From Phycisphaerales bacterium UBA2402 (lineage in GTDB: Bacteria > Planctomycetota > Phycisphaerae > Phycisphaerales > UBA1924), in the NCBI GenBank assembly GCA_002343715.1, contig DDSA01000188.1, forward strand, positions 1 through 30,485: a stretch of DNA of 30,485 nt. The letters are read 5' to 3'. Numbering within the stretch: position 1 is the first letter of the stretch; every line of letters begins with the position of its first letter. Both the position numbers and the translations under genes were made by a program. The notes under the pieces are model-generated. The model saw nothing but the letters and a program-made list of their open reading frames with translations, was not told the DNA's origin and did no database searches. Positions 1 through 6,980 of the stretch are shown piece by piece.

Positions 1-1013
1 GTGTCCGCCGCGGCAACGGCGTAACGCCGGCGGATCTCGGCACCGAACTCGGCGGCCCGCGCGGCGTCGGCGGCGGGGATGAGTCCGGTGGTGTCGGGGG
101 TGTGGTTGAGGAGCAAGACCGCCCCGCGGCCCACGGACTGCTCGTACATGTCCATGAGGTCGTGAAGACTCTTGAGCGTACCCGCGTTGCGTTCATTCCA
201 GAACCAGGTGGAGCGGATCCTCGCATCACACTCGTTGGGCAGCCAGCGGTCGCCATCGGGATCGCCGTCGGCGGCGGTGTAGTCCCCCCACTTCTTGACC
301 CCGAACTTCACGGCGTTCCATGCGGGGTAGGGCGCGACGCCGTCTTCATTGCCCACCCATCGGATGCTGGCCTGCGGTCCCTGAAACACGACGGCGTCCG
401 GGGCGTGCGCGGCCAGGATGTCGCCGATGTCGAAGATCAGGCTGCCGTCGAACCAGACTTCCATCATCGGGCCGTACTGAGTCAGGAGTTCCGTGAGTTG
501 ATCGCGGAAGAGCCGCTCGTAGTCGGCCTGCCGCGCGGGATCGGCCGCCCGTCCGCCCACACCCACGTTCTGTTTCCTGTCCTGCGGAGAGAGATAGACG
601 CCGAGTTTCATCCCGGCACGCCGGCAGGACTCGGAGAGATCCCGCAGCACATCGCCCCGGCCCTCCCGCCACGGAGTGTGGGCGATGCTGTGGTCGGTGG
701 TCCTGGTTTGCCACCAGCAGAACCCCCCCTCGTGCTTGGCGACGAAGATGATGTACTTCGCGGTCATGTCCCTCGCGACTTTGACCCACTGGTCGGTGTC
801 GAGTTGCGCGGGATTGATGGCGGAGAGAGGGGTGGAAAGATCATCGCGTTCGCTCCCCTGCCAGGTCTGGGGAGCGATGTGGATGAACATTCCAACTTCC
901 AGGTCGTGCCATGCGGCCTGGGCCGGGGTGGGGCGTGGAAGCGAAGCGGCGGGATCGTTCGCCCAGACTGAGCACGTGAGCGTGAGTGCGGCGCATGAAA
1001 ACAAGAGTGGCAT
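1..1013 (-). CDS. Secreted GH29 alpha-L-fucosidase (partial, C-terminus outside window)
   Basis: A continuous frame of 337 codons runs off the window at base 1. It matches glycoside hydrolase family 29, retaining enzymes that remove alpha-L-fucose from glycans. Visible family blocks: WHDLEVGMFIHIAP near residues 34-47, YIIFVAKHEGGFCWW near 80-94 (substrate-pocket His), LGVYLSPQD near 135, and EVWFDG near residue 182, whose Asp is the expected nucleophile. RGAVLLLNHTPDTTGLIP closes the visible part. Residues 1-18 (MPLLFSCAALTLTCSVWA) look like a secretion signal, so the enzyme is probably exported. The ATG at 1013 is the first start after an in-frame TAA only four codons upstream, which fixes the start; that TAA lies in a TAACCT hexamer that may be the promoter. 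No frameshift is seen. The acid/base residue cannot be assigned by eye. Confidence 0.9.
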   Translation of the reverse strand, partial: MPLLFSCAALTLTCSVWANDPAASLPRPTPAQAAWHDLEVGMFIHIAPQTWQGSERDDLSTPLSAINPAQLDTDQWVKVARDMTAKYIIFVAKHEGGFCWWQTRTTDHSIAHTPWREGRGDVLRDLSESCRRAGMKLGVYLSPQDRKQNVGVGGRAADPARQADYERLFRDQLTELLTQYGPMMEVWFDGSLIFDIGDILAAHAPDAVVFQGPQASIRWVGNEDGVAPYPAWNAVKFGVKKWGDYTAADGDPDGDRWLPNECDARIRSTWFWNERNAGTLKSLHDLMDMYEQSVGRGAVLLLNHTPDTTGLIPAADAARAAEFGAEIRRRYAVAAAD

Positions 1014-1019
1014 CGGTGG

Positions 1020-1025
1020 AGGTTA
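1020..1025 (-). promoter_or_regulatory. Candidate -10 box of the GH29 gene (leaderless type)
   Basis: TAACCT on the minus strand, 6 bases before the ATG. No convincing -35 box. It is listed because the same spacing recurs upstream of many genes in this window. Confidence 0.3.
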
Positions 1026-1103
1026 CGCCCCCGCGGCGAGAGAGAACACCCCGATGCTCCCGTAGACCCGCGAGAGCGGTAGCGGCCCCACGCAGCAGCA
1101 GGG

Positions 1104-1934
1104 TTAAGGAAGGAACGAGTAGTCCGCCGTTTCATTCTCGATGCCCGGCGGCACTCGTACCTTGATCGCCGCGTGCAGGTCCAGAAAGAGAAGGTTGGCG
1201 TGGACCTGTTCCTTGTGCAGCCAGCGCATGCCGCGGTCGCCTCCGCGGTCGAAGTTGTAGATCGTGTGGGTTCCGATCACCCACGTCCGGCTGGGATGCC
1301 TGAGCACCGGCATCCGGCCGCCGCCGCGGGGGATAAGCGTGGGGTGCTCATCGCCGAGAAGAGAGTGATCGTTGAGGGTGTAGCTTGACCCGATCAGTTC
1401 GTACATCAAGTCTGTGCGGTCGAAGCCAGGGATGGGGATCCCCGTGTTGGCCGCGCCCTTGTCGATAGGTGAAAGGAACTGCGGCATGGGGAAGACCCCC
1501 GCGCTCTTGTCGTCGGGCACTTCTCCCTGATAGACGTACTGATTGAGAGGACGACCGGAAGCCCCGATGGTGTCGATACCGTAGAAGGGCAGCCGGCCCT
1601 TCTGCCCGCCGAAGAGGGACGCGATGACGGCCTCGCCTCCGCCGGGGAGCGGGCCTGTCCGCTGCGGCAGGGTGTTGTCGTCATCGTTGAGATACCCCGC
1701 GAGCGCGACGCCGAGCTGCGCCAGACGGGCGCCGCAGACGGTGGTACGAGCGGTGCTCCTGGCCCCCGCCAGCGAGGGCAGAAGAACGGCGATCAACACC
1801 GCAATGACCGCGATGACCACGAGGAGTTCGATCAAGGTGAAGGCGACGCGGCCGTGCCGGTTCGCCCCCGCGGGGATGAACTCCGAGCGGTGTGCGTTGG
1901 TACGGATCGGCGGTACGGGATCTGAGTCGAGCAT
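1104..1934 (-). CDS. Type IV pilin-like/pseudopilin protein, H-X9-DG-like family
   Basis: 276 residues. Near residue 32 the protein has the prepilin cleavage/methylation signature [20 protein letters not shown], with Glu at position +5 and a long hydrophobic helix, so it should be processed by a prepilin peptidase and sit in the inner membrane or a pseudopilus. The residue before the cleavage point is Ala (RVA|FTLIE) rather than the usual Gly. The C-terminal segment [13 protein letters not shown] resembles the planctomycete H-X9-DG motif, with Leu in place of the Gly of DG. The ATG at 1934 is chosen because it is the only start just before the signature and lies 7 bases after the upstream pyrophosphorylase stop, suggesting co-transcription. 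A longer reading would overlap that gene by about 290 bases. Such proteins are very numerous in planctomycetes and their roles are mostly unknown. Confidence 0.8.
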   Translation of the reverse strand: MLDSDPVPPIRTNAHRSEFIPAGANRHGRVAFTLIELLVVIAVIAVLIAVLLPSLAGARSTARTTVCGARLAQLGVALAGYLNDDDNTLPQRTGPLPGGGEAVIASLFGGQKGRLPFYGIDTIGASGRPLNQYVYQGEVPDDKSAGVFPMPQFLSPIDKGAANTGIPIPGFDRTDLMYELIGSSYTLNDHSLLGDEHPTLIPRGGGRMPVLRHPSRTWVIGTHTIYNFDRGGDRGMRWLHKEQVHANLLFLDLHAAIKVRVPPGIENETADYSFLP

Positions 1935-1941
1935 CTGGTGG

Positions 1942-3372
1942 TTAGAACGCCATGGCCGCGCCGGGCGAGATCGATGCGGGCAGTTTCGCCGCGGGAAGTT
2001 CGGCAGCGCAGGTGGCGGTGAGGGGTGAGATTTCGAGCACGCAATCGGGCGTGCCGGCCGACTTTCGGGGCACTCGCACACCGCGGGCTTCCAGCCAACG
2101 GGCGGCCCGCTCTGTCTGTAGGGCCTTGCTGGTCTCGATGCTGTCCAAGCCCGTGGCGTTCTTGATGGGGCCGAACTCCTCGGTGCGGTCGGCCTCGTAG
2201 ACGATGCTGGCCCGGCAGAGCGAGAGGGCGTCAAAGACGAACTTCTCGAGCTTCACGCCGTTGTTCGCGGTCGGGTTTACGGGCGCGCCTGTTTCGGGAT
2301 CAATACACGGAATCTTCTTCTCGGCCCTGTGATAGGGCAGAGCGAACTTCGGGTCGTTGGCCAGCCGCTCGACAAACTCGACGCTCATCATGTGGATGGC
2401 GATCGATCCGGCGATGAATCGCAGCGATCCGTCGGGCAGACGCTGCTTCTGCAGGTCCATCGGCAGATCGCTGTACTCGATGACCTCGACCTTGCCGGCG
2501 GATTGACAGAAGACCCCCACCTTCTCCTCCGGGTAGGCTTTGGGGATCATCTTGCTCGACATCTCGCCAGAGGAATCGGGCGCGGCGGCGTGCAGACCGA
2601 TGAAGGCGGGGTCGAGCGGGCGGACAAGCGGGTTATCCACCTGGAAATAACTGATGTGCTCGATGCCGCGCCGACGCATGTCGGCGAGCGAGCCGGAGAC
2701 GGAGAGGGCCTTGACACAGCCTCCGTGCCCATCGGGGTTGGTAGCGACCTCTCCAGGCCCGGCTAGAAGCACACGCCCGTCGCGGATGTCGAGCGAGGGC
2801 AGCACCCCCTGCCGGAAAAACGAAACATCCCCTTTGGCAAGCCCGAAGTAGCCGTGCTGCTCAAAAAAGCCCACGGTCGCTTCGTGGTTGAGCGGGCTGG
2901 TCATGATGTACCACGGAACGCGGACACCATAACGAGAACGGGCACCGACAAAATGCTCGGCGAAGATCTGGAAGAGACTCTTGTCGGTCACGGCACCGGC
3001 GGGGTAGCACCCTTTGGGCCCTTCAAACCCAAGACGCGATCCCTGCCCCCCCGCGACGGTAAACGCGGCGATCTTGCCGGCGCGGATAAGTTCCGTTCCG
3101 GCCTTCTCCATCCCTGCCCGGTCCCAGGGACGCAGGGGAGCATCGGCCTTGCGGGGGTAGTAAGGCGCCGGGCCGATGTCGGGGGGGAGTACGAAGGCGG
3201 GCTTGTTCTTGACGTACCCGTCGATCAAGGCGGGCAGCGCCTCGATGTCGATCGAGCCGATCTGCGCGAGGAGCGCCTCACGGCCGGCCGCGTCGAGCCG
3301 TTCTGTAAAGTTCAGCAGGTGAGTCTGCCCGACGTGCGAAAGCCGGGTCCGGAGTTCTTCGATCTTCGACAT
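1942..3372 (-). CDS. UDPGP-family UDP-N-acetylhexosamine/UDP-sugar pyrophosphorylase
   Basis: 476 residues, full length for the eukaryote-like UDPGP family (UAP1/AGX type), which makes UDP-GlcNAc or a related UDP-sugar from UTP and a sugar-1-phosphate. Visible motifs: nucleotide loop [15 protein letters not shown] at residues 107-121; an [20 protein letters not shown] block; [17 protein letters not shown] for uridine/sugar binding; [18 protein letters not shown]; and [18 protein letters not shown], as in UAP1 enzymes. Bacterial cells more often use the unrelated GlmU for this step. It is transcribed away from kdsD across a 103-base gap and is followed at 7 bases by the pilin-like gene. UDP-GlcNAc, UDP-GalNAc or UDP-Glc cannot be separated by eye. 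A TACCAT hexamer lies 7 bases before the ATG. Confidence 0.88.
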   Translation of the reverse strand: MSKIEELRTRLSHVGQTHLLNFTERLDAAGREALLAQIGSIDIEALPALIDGYVKNKPAFVLPPDIGPAPYYPRKADAPLRPWDRAGMEKAGTELIRAGKIAAFTVAGGQGSRLGFEGPKGCYPAGAVTDKSLFQIFAEHFVGARSRYGVRVPWYIMTSPLNHEATVGFFEQHGYFGLAKGDVSFFRQGVLPSLDIRDGRVLLAGPGEVATNPDGHGGCVKALSVSGSLADMRRRGIEHISYFQVDNPLVRPLDPAFIGLHAAAPDSSGEMSSKMIPKAYPEEKVGVFCQSAGKVEVIEYSDLPMDLQKQRLPDGSLRFIAGSIAIHMMSVEFVERLANDPKFALPYHRAEKKIPCIDPETGAPVNPTANNGVKLEKFVFDALSLCRASIVYEADRTEEFGPIKNATGLDSIETSKALQTERAARWLEARGVRVPRKSAGTPDCVLEISPLTATCAAELPAAKLPASISPGAAMAF

Positions 3373-3379
3373 TCACGCG

Positions 3380-3385
3380 ATGGTA
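3380..3385 (-). promoter_or_regulatory. Candidate -10 box of the UDPGP gene (leaderless type)
   Basis: TACCAT on the minus strand, 7 bases before the start codon. A possible -35, TGCACA (3403-3408), lies 17 bases upstream and shares 4 of 6 positions with TTGACA. Confidence 0.4.
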
Positions 3386-3464
3386 GCGAAGTTCGGCGTC
3401 ACTGTGCAGGAACGAGTGCCACGCGGCACTGACCCGCCGCGGCCGAATCGGCCACCTCCACGCG

Positions 3465-3470
3465 TACGAT
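3465..3470 (+). promoter_or_regulatory. Candidate -10 box of kdsD (leaderless type)
   Basis: TACGAT, ending 5 bases before the ATG at 3476. No good -35 box is visible, and no Shine-Dalgarno sequence fits in the space. Confidence 0.35.
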
Positions 3471-3475
3471 GCCGC

Positions 3476-4516
3476 ATGGCTACCCCGCCCCCCGCGCCCC
3501 TCCACGCCGACGCGGACGAACTCGCATTCGCTCAAGCCGTGATCCGAGCCGAGTCGGGGGCGCTGGAGACGCTGGCCGGACGGCTGGGGGACTCGTTCTC
3601 GCGTGCGGTTGCGCTGCTGGTGGCCTGCGCCGATTCGGGCGGGAACGTGCTTGTCTCGGGGCTTGGAAAGTCCGGCCTGATCGGGGCCAAGATCTCGGCC
3701 ACGCTCGCGTCGCTGGGGATTCCCTCTCACAACGTCCACCCTTCCGAGGCCTTCCACGGGGATCTGGGCCGCTTCCGACCCTCGGATACCGTGATCTGCA
3801 TCTCCTTTTCCGGCGAAACTGACGAGGTTGTGAACCTGGCCTCGGTCCTGCGTCAGGATGGAATCAGCATCATCTCCATCACGGGTGGCCGGATCGGGAT
3901 CGAGGGGCCTTCGAGTCTGGAGCGGCTGGCGAGTGTCTCCTTGACTCTTGGTGTATCAGACGATGGAGGACACGGCTATCTGGCCCCGACCTGTTCCACC
4001 ACCGCGACGCTGGCCCTGGGAGATGCCCTGGCCCTCGCGGCCGCACGCAGACGCAACTTCACCCACGAGGACTTCCAACGCCGCCACCCCGGCGGCTCGC
4101 TGGGGGAGTTGCTCCGCCCCATCACCGAGGTGCTCCGATGGAGAGTGGGGAAGAACCTGCCGCTCGTGCACGACGATTGCACCACGGAAGAGGCCCTGCG
4201 GATGGCCGCCGCCGCCGGTCGCCGTCCCGGCGCCTTGACTCTCATCGACCGTCAATCGGGGCGGCTGTCCGGGATCTTCACGGACGGGGACCTTCGCCGC
4301 CTGATCCTTCGCGATCCGGGCGAACTGCGACGACCGGTCCGAGAGATCATGACTCGTTCACCCCGCACCCTGACCGATGCGGACAAGGTGCGCGATGCCG
4401 TGAAAATGTTCCGCGAGCACCGACAGGACGAAATTCCCGTCGTCGATGAGTCGGGGCGGCCTGTCGGCATCCTCGATGTGCAGGACTTGATGGCGATGCG
4501 GCTGGTGCAGGATTAG
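3476..4516 (+). CDS. kdsD: Arabinose-5-phosphate isomerase (KdsD/KpsF/GutQ family)
   Basis: 346 residues, close to the 320-330 typical of the family. It interconverts ribulose-5-phosphate and arabinose-5-phosphate, the first step of KDO synthesis for lipopolysaccharide. An N-terminal SIS domain spans about residues 45-210: SGLGKSG at 61-67 (Lys65), HPSEAFHGDLGR at 88-99, SFSGETDEV at 110-118 (Glu114), and RRHPGGSLGELL with His204, matching the family's catalytic residues. Two CBS domains follow at about 225-285 and 290-346. The ATG at 3476 is preferred over upstream in-frame codons because it starts where family members begin and has a -10-like hexamer just before it. The gene is divergent from the UDPGP-family gene and is followed after 39 bases by an FkbM-type methyltransferase. 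A KdsC-type phosphatase lies further along on the other strand. Confidence 0.92.
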   Translation: MATPPPAPLHADADELAFAQAVIRAESGALETLAGRLGDSFSRAVALLVACADSGGNVLVSGLGKSGLIGAKISATLASLGIPSHNVHPSEAFHGDLGRFRPSDTVICISFSGETDEVVNLASVLRQDGISIISITGGRIGIEGPSSLERLASVSLTLGVSDDGGHGYLAPTCSTTATLALGDALALAAARRRNFTHEDFQRRHPGGSLGELLRPITEVLRWRVGKNLPLVHDDCTTEEALRMAAAAGRRPGALTLIDRQSGRLSGIFTDGDLRRLILRDPGELRRPVREIMTRSPRTLTDADKVRDAVKMFREHRQDEIPVVDESGRPVGILDVQDLMAMRLVQD

Positions 4517-4541
4517 CCCACGTGCCGCGATCCCATCCGGC

Positions 4542-4547
4542 TACCGT
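4542..4547 (+). promoter_or_regulatory. Candidate -10 box of the FkbM gene
   Basis: TACCGT, 8 bases before the ATG at 4556. The gene could equally be read through from kdsD. Confidence 0.22.
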
Positions 4548-4555
4548 TGACGTCT

Positions 4556-5404
4556 ATGCCGCCCCCTCCATCGCTCGCGACACCCCAGCAACGGCTGGCT
4601 CAACTCGAAGCCGACATGGCATCCGCCAGAGGCGCCGTCCGCACCATGGCGTTCACGCTGCTCTCGACACGCCGGCGGATCTTCTCGCTCGATGCGGCGT
4701 CCAGGCTCGCCGCGGCGGACCGCACACCGCGTTCCCCCATCGAGTTCCGTTCACAAGTCGGTGAGGACATGCTCCTCTGGGATTTGCTGGACTCGTCGCT
4801 CGACGGTTATTACATCGAGGTCGGCGCGTTCGACGGGTACGACTTTTCGGTGAGTTACGCGTTCGACGCGATCGGGTGGAACGGACTGTTGATCGAGCCG
4901 ATCCCGGAGCGATTCGAGATATGCCGCACGCGTCGCCCGGCCGCGCGGTGCGTCAACGCGGCCCTTTCCCGCAAGGGGTCCTTGGGGACCACGAAGTTTA
5001 CCTATACCAAGGATAAATGGGGGGGCATGCTGTCGTACATCGCCGGCACGGCCACGGCCGACCACGCGGCGCTGGTGAAGTCCCAGCGTTGCGAGGAAGT
5101 GACGGTGGAGGTGCCTCTGACAACGATGGACGACGTGCTGAAAGACCACTCAGGCCCCATCGACTTCGCCGTGATCGACGTGGAGGGGCACGAAGAGGCC
5201 CTCCTCGACGGCTTTGACCTTCGGCGATGGCGGCCCCGCATCCTGATGATCGAGGACAACACCTTCGGACGCAACCGAAAACTCCTGGACCTCGTCACCC
5301 GGCAGGGGTACACCTTTGTCGGGCTTCACGAGTTCAATCTGGTGCTGATCCGCAGCGACGACGCCGCGACGATGAAGAAAGCGCGTGACCTGGGCATGAT
5401 CTGA
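4556..5404 (+). CDS. FkbM-family SAM-dependent methyltransferase
   Basis: 282 residues. The FkbM methyltransferase domain covers about residues 68-270. SAM-binding motif I appears as YYIEVGAFDGYDFS (residues 85-98), followed by GWNGLLIEPIPERFE with the acidic residue expected to bind the ribose, and DFAVIDVEGHEEALLDGFD (about 203-221), the hallmark FkbM block. Members usually O-methylate sugars of surface polysaccharides or secondary metabolites; the substrate here is unknown. The first 65 residues form a charged, possibly helical extension. The ATG at 4556 is chosen over an in-frame TTG three codons upstream. It sits 39 bases after kdsD and 21 bases before dxr in the same direction, so the three may be co-transcribed. 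A role in modifying KDO-containing or other surface glycans is inference from position. Confidence 0.87.
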   Translation: MPPPPSLATPQQRLAQLEADMASARGAVRTMAFTLLSTRRRIFSLDAASRLAAADRTPRSPIEFRSQVGEDMLLWDLLDSSLDGYYIEVGAFDGYDFSVSYAFDAIGWNGLLIEPIPERFEICRTRRPAARCVNAALSRKGSLGTTKFTYTKDKWGGMLSYIAGTATADHAALVKSQRCEEVTVEVPLTTMDDVLKDHSGPIDFAVIDVEGHEEALLDGFDLRRWRPRILMIEDNTFGRNRKLLDLVTRQGYTFVGLHEFNLVLIRSDDAATMKKARDLGMI

Positions 5405-5425
5405 TCATTTTTTTGTACCCGCCGC

Positions 5426-6628
5426 TTGCCGCGACGTCTCATCATACTCGGATCCACCGGATCGATCGGCACGCAGGCCGTCGAAGTGGTCAACCACCTC
5501 AACGTTCTGCACCGCCGGGGCGAGTTCCCCTTCGAGTATCGCGTCGTCGGGCTGGCCGCTGGGCGGAACGCAGCCCTCGCGTTCGAGCAGGCGACATCGC
5601 TCGGCGTGCGGCACATCGCGCTGGCAGACCGCGGCGGCGCGGGCGTATCGGCACCCGAAGACACCGTGATTTTTTCCGGAAGCAACGCGGCGGAGACGTT
5701 GGTCCGCGAGGTGGAGTGTGACCTGGTGCTCGCCGCGATCGTGGGTGTTGCGGGGCTGCCGGCGACCCTGGCAGCGGTGGAACTGGGACGTGATGTAGCG
5801 CTGGCGAACAAGGAGACGCTGGTGGCGGCGGGCGGGCTGATCATCCCGACCGCGATGAAGTCCGGGTCGAAACTGCTCCCTGTTGACAGTGAGCACGCGG
5901 GCGTGTGGCGGTGCCTCCTTGGCGCGATGGATCGAACCACGAGTTTTTCACCGCCACTGCGCTGCGGCCCGGAAGTAGCGAGGATCACACTCACGGCCAG
6001 CGGCGGCCCATTCCGTACGTGGACCAGAGAGGCGATCCAGTCCGCGACACCCGCCCAGACCCTCCGGCACCCGACGTGGGTCATGGGGCCGAAAGTCACG
6101 GTTGACTCGGCATCGTTGATGAACAAGGCGCTGGAGTTGATCGAGGCTCATTGGCTCTTCGGGATCGGAGCGGATCGCCTGAACGCCGTGATTCACCCGC
6201 AATCGATCGTTCATGCCCTGGTAGAGCAGGCGGACGGGTCGGTCATCGCTCATCTGGCCGCGCCGGACATGCGTTCGCCGATCCACGCCGCGCTCGCCTG
6301 GCCTCATCATGCTCCATCGTGCGCGGCCCGGCTCACCATCAATCAGCTCAGCCGACTTGAGTTCGAAGAGATCGATACCCGGCGTTTCCCCGCTATTGGA
6401 TGTGCGCTTGAGATCATCCGGCGGAGCGGCCGCGGCGGGACGGTTCTGAATGCGGCTAATGAAGCATTGGTGCAGGCGTACCTGCAAAATAGGATTTCAT
6501 TCGGCATGGCTCAAAGTTTGGTGACGGAGGCGCTGGAGTGCATCCCTGAAGGGCCGCAGGACAACTTGGAACAGGTTCTTGAATGCAATGATCGCACCAG
6601 AGCTTGGGTCATGGCGCGAATTCGTTGA
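5426..6628 (+). CDS. dxr: 1-deoxy-D-xylulose 5-phosphate reductoisomerase
   Basis: 400 residues, full length. It converts DXP to 2-C-methyl-D-erythritol 4-phosphate with NADPH, the committed step of the MEP isoprenoid pathway in the cytoplasm. Visible: N-terminal NADPH loop LGSTGSIGTQAVEVV (residues 8-22); ALANKETLVAAGG (125-137); metal-binding LLPVDSEHAG with Asp154 and Glu156; TASGGPFR (190-197); HPTWVMGPKVTVDSAS followed by LMNKALELIEAHWLF (215-245); and AVIHPQSIVHALVE. The first codon is TTG at 5426: the family N-terminus begins directly with the Rossmann strand (PRRLIILGS) and no ATG or GTG fits. No clear Shine-Dalgarno is present; a T7 run lies between the FkbM stop and this start. The 21-base gap suggests co-transcription with FkbM. 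Confidence 0.96.
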   Translation: MPRRLIILGSTGSIGTQAVEVVNHLNVLHRRGEFPFEYRVVGLAAGRNAALAFEQATSLGVRHIALADRGGAGVSAPEDTVIFSGSNAAETLVREVECDLVLAAIVGVAGLPATLAAVELGRDVALANKETLVAAGGLIIPTAMKSGSKLLPVDSEHAGVWRCLLGAMDRTTSFSPPLRCGPEVARITLTASGGPFRTWTREAIQSATPAQTLRHPTWVMGPKVTVDSASLMNKALELIEAHWLFGIGADRLNAVIHPQSIVHALVEQADGSVIAHLAAPDMRSPIHAALAWPHHAPSCAARLTINQLSRLEFEEIDTRRFPAIGCALEIIRRSGRGGTVLNAANEALVQAYLQNRISFGMAQSLVTEALECIPEGPQDNLEQVLECNDRTRAWVMARIR

Positions 6629-6679
6629 ATAAACCCCATTCCGGCAAACAAAATCCTTCCATGTTGGTGCGAAATTGTC

Positions 6680-6708
6680 TTGCAGCGCAAGCTGGTATTG
6701 GATATGCT
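6680..6708 (+). promoter_or_regulatory. Possible sigma70-type promoter for the dockerin protein gene
   Basis: TTGCAG (6680-6685), 17 bases, then TATGCT (6703-6708). If used, the mRNA would have a leader of about 265 bases. The match was found by eye in AT-richer DNA and may be chance. Confidence 0.27.
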
Positions 6709-6967
6709 GAACTCCACGGACCGTCGCAGTGAGTTCCATCCGCCTCCTGTGCTGGTTTGTACAAGCCGGGGCATGTCGTAACCCCGCGTGGGCTGCTGTG
6801 TAAGATCACGTAGTTGAGTCTGAGGCTCGGCCGTTCTGGCACTGTCGCGCAGACTCGACAAACCTTCGACACGGTCAATCCCCCGTGGAGCTGCGAACCC
6901 AAACCGGCAATCGTGTGCGTGTGTGTTTCGCAGTCAGGGATCGCCGAAGCGTGTCCCAATTTTGTTG

Positions 6968-6973
6968 AAGGAG
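6968..6973 (+). promoter_or_regulatory. Shine-Dalgarno sequence of the dockerin protein gene
   Basis: AAGGAG, 7 bases before the ATG at 6981, fixing the start. Confidence 0.8.
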
Positions 6974-6980
6974 TATCGCG

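Larger units (their letters stand above)
6629..6980. other. Intergenic region between dxr and the dockerin protein gene
   Basis: 352 bases with no credible gene: short frames are unlike any family and the base composition is poorer in GC than neighbouring genes. It holds a possible promoter (6680-6708) and the strong ribosome-binding site of the downstream gene. No terminator hairpin after dxr, RNA gene or riboswitch was recognised. Confidence 0.5.

Noticed and set aside
102..971. A 289-codon plus-strand frame opposite the GH29 gene
   Set aside because: No family resemblance; the minus strand encodes all GH29 motifs in one uninterrupted frame.
5404..5425. T-rich run after the FkbM gene as a terminator
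   Set aside because: The T7 run is preceded only by the short TGATCA palindrome and no stable stem, and dxr follows closely on the same strand.
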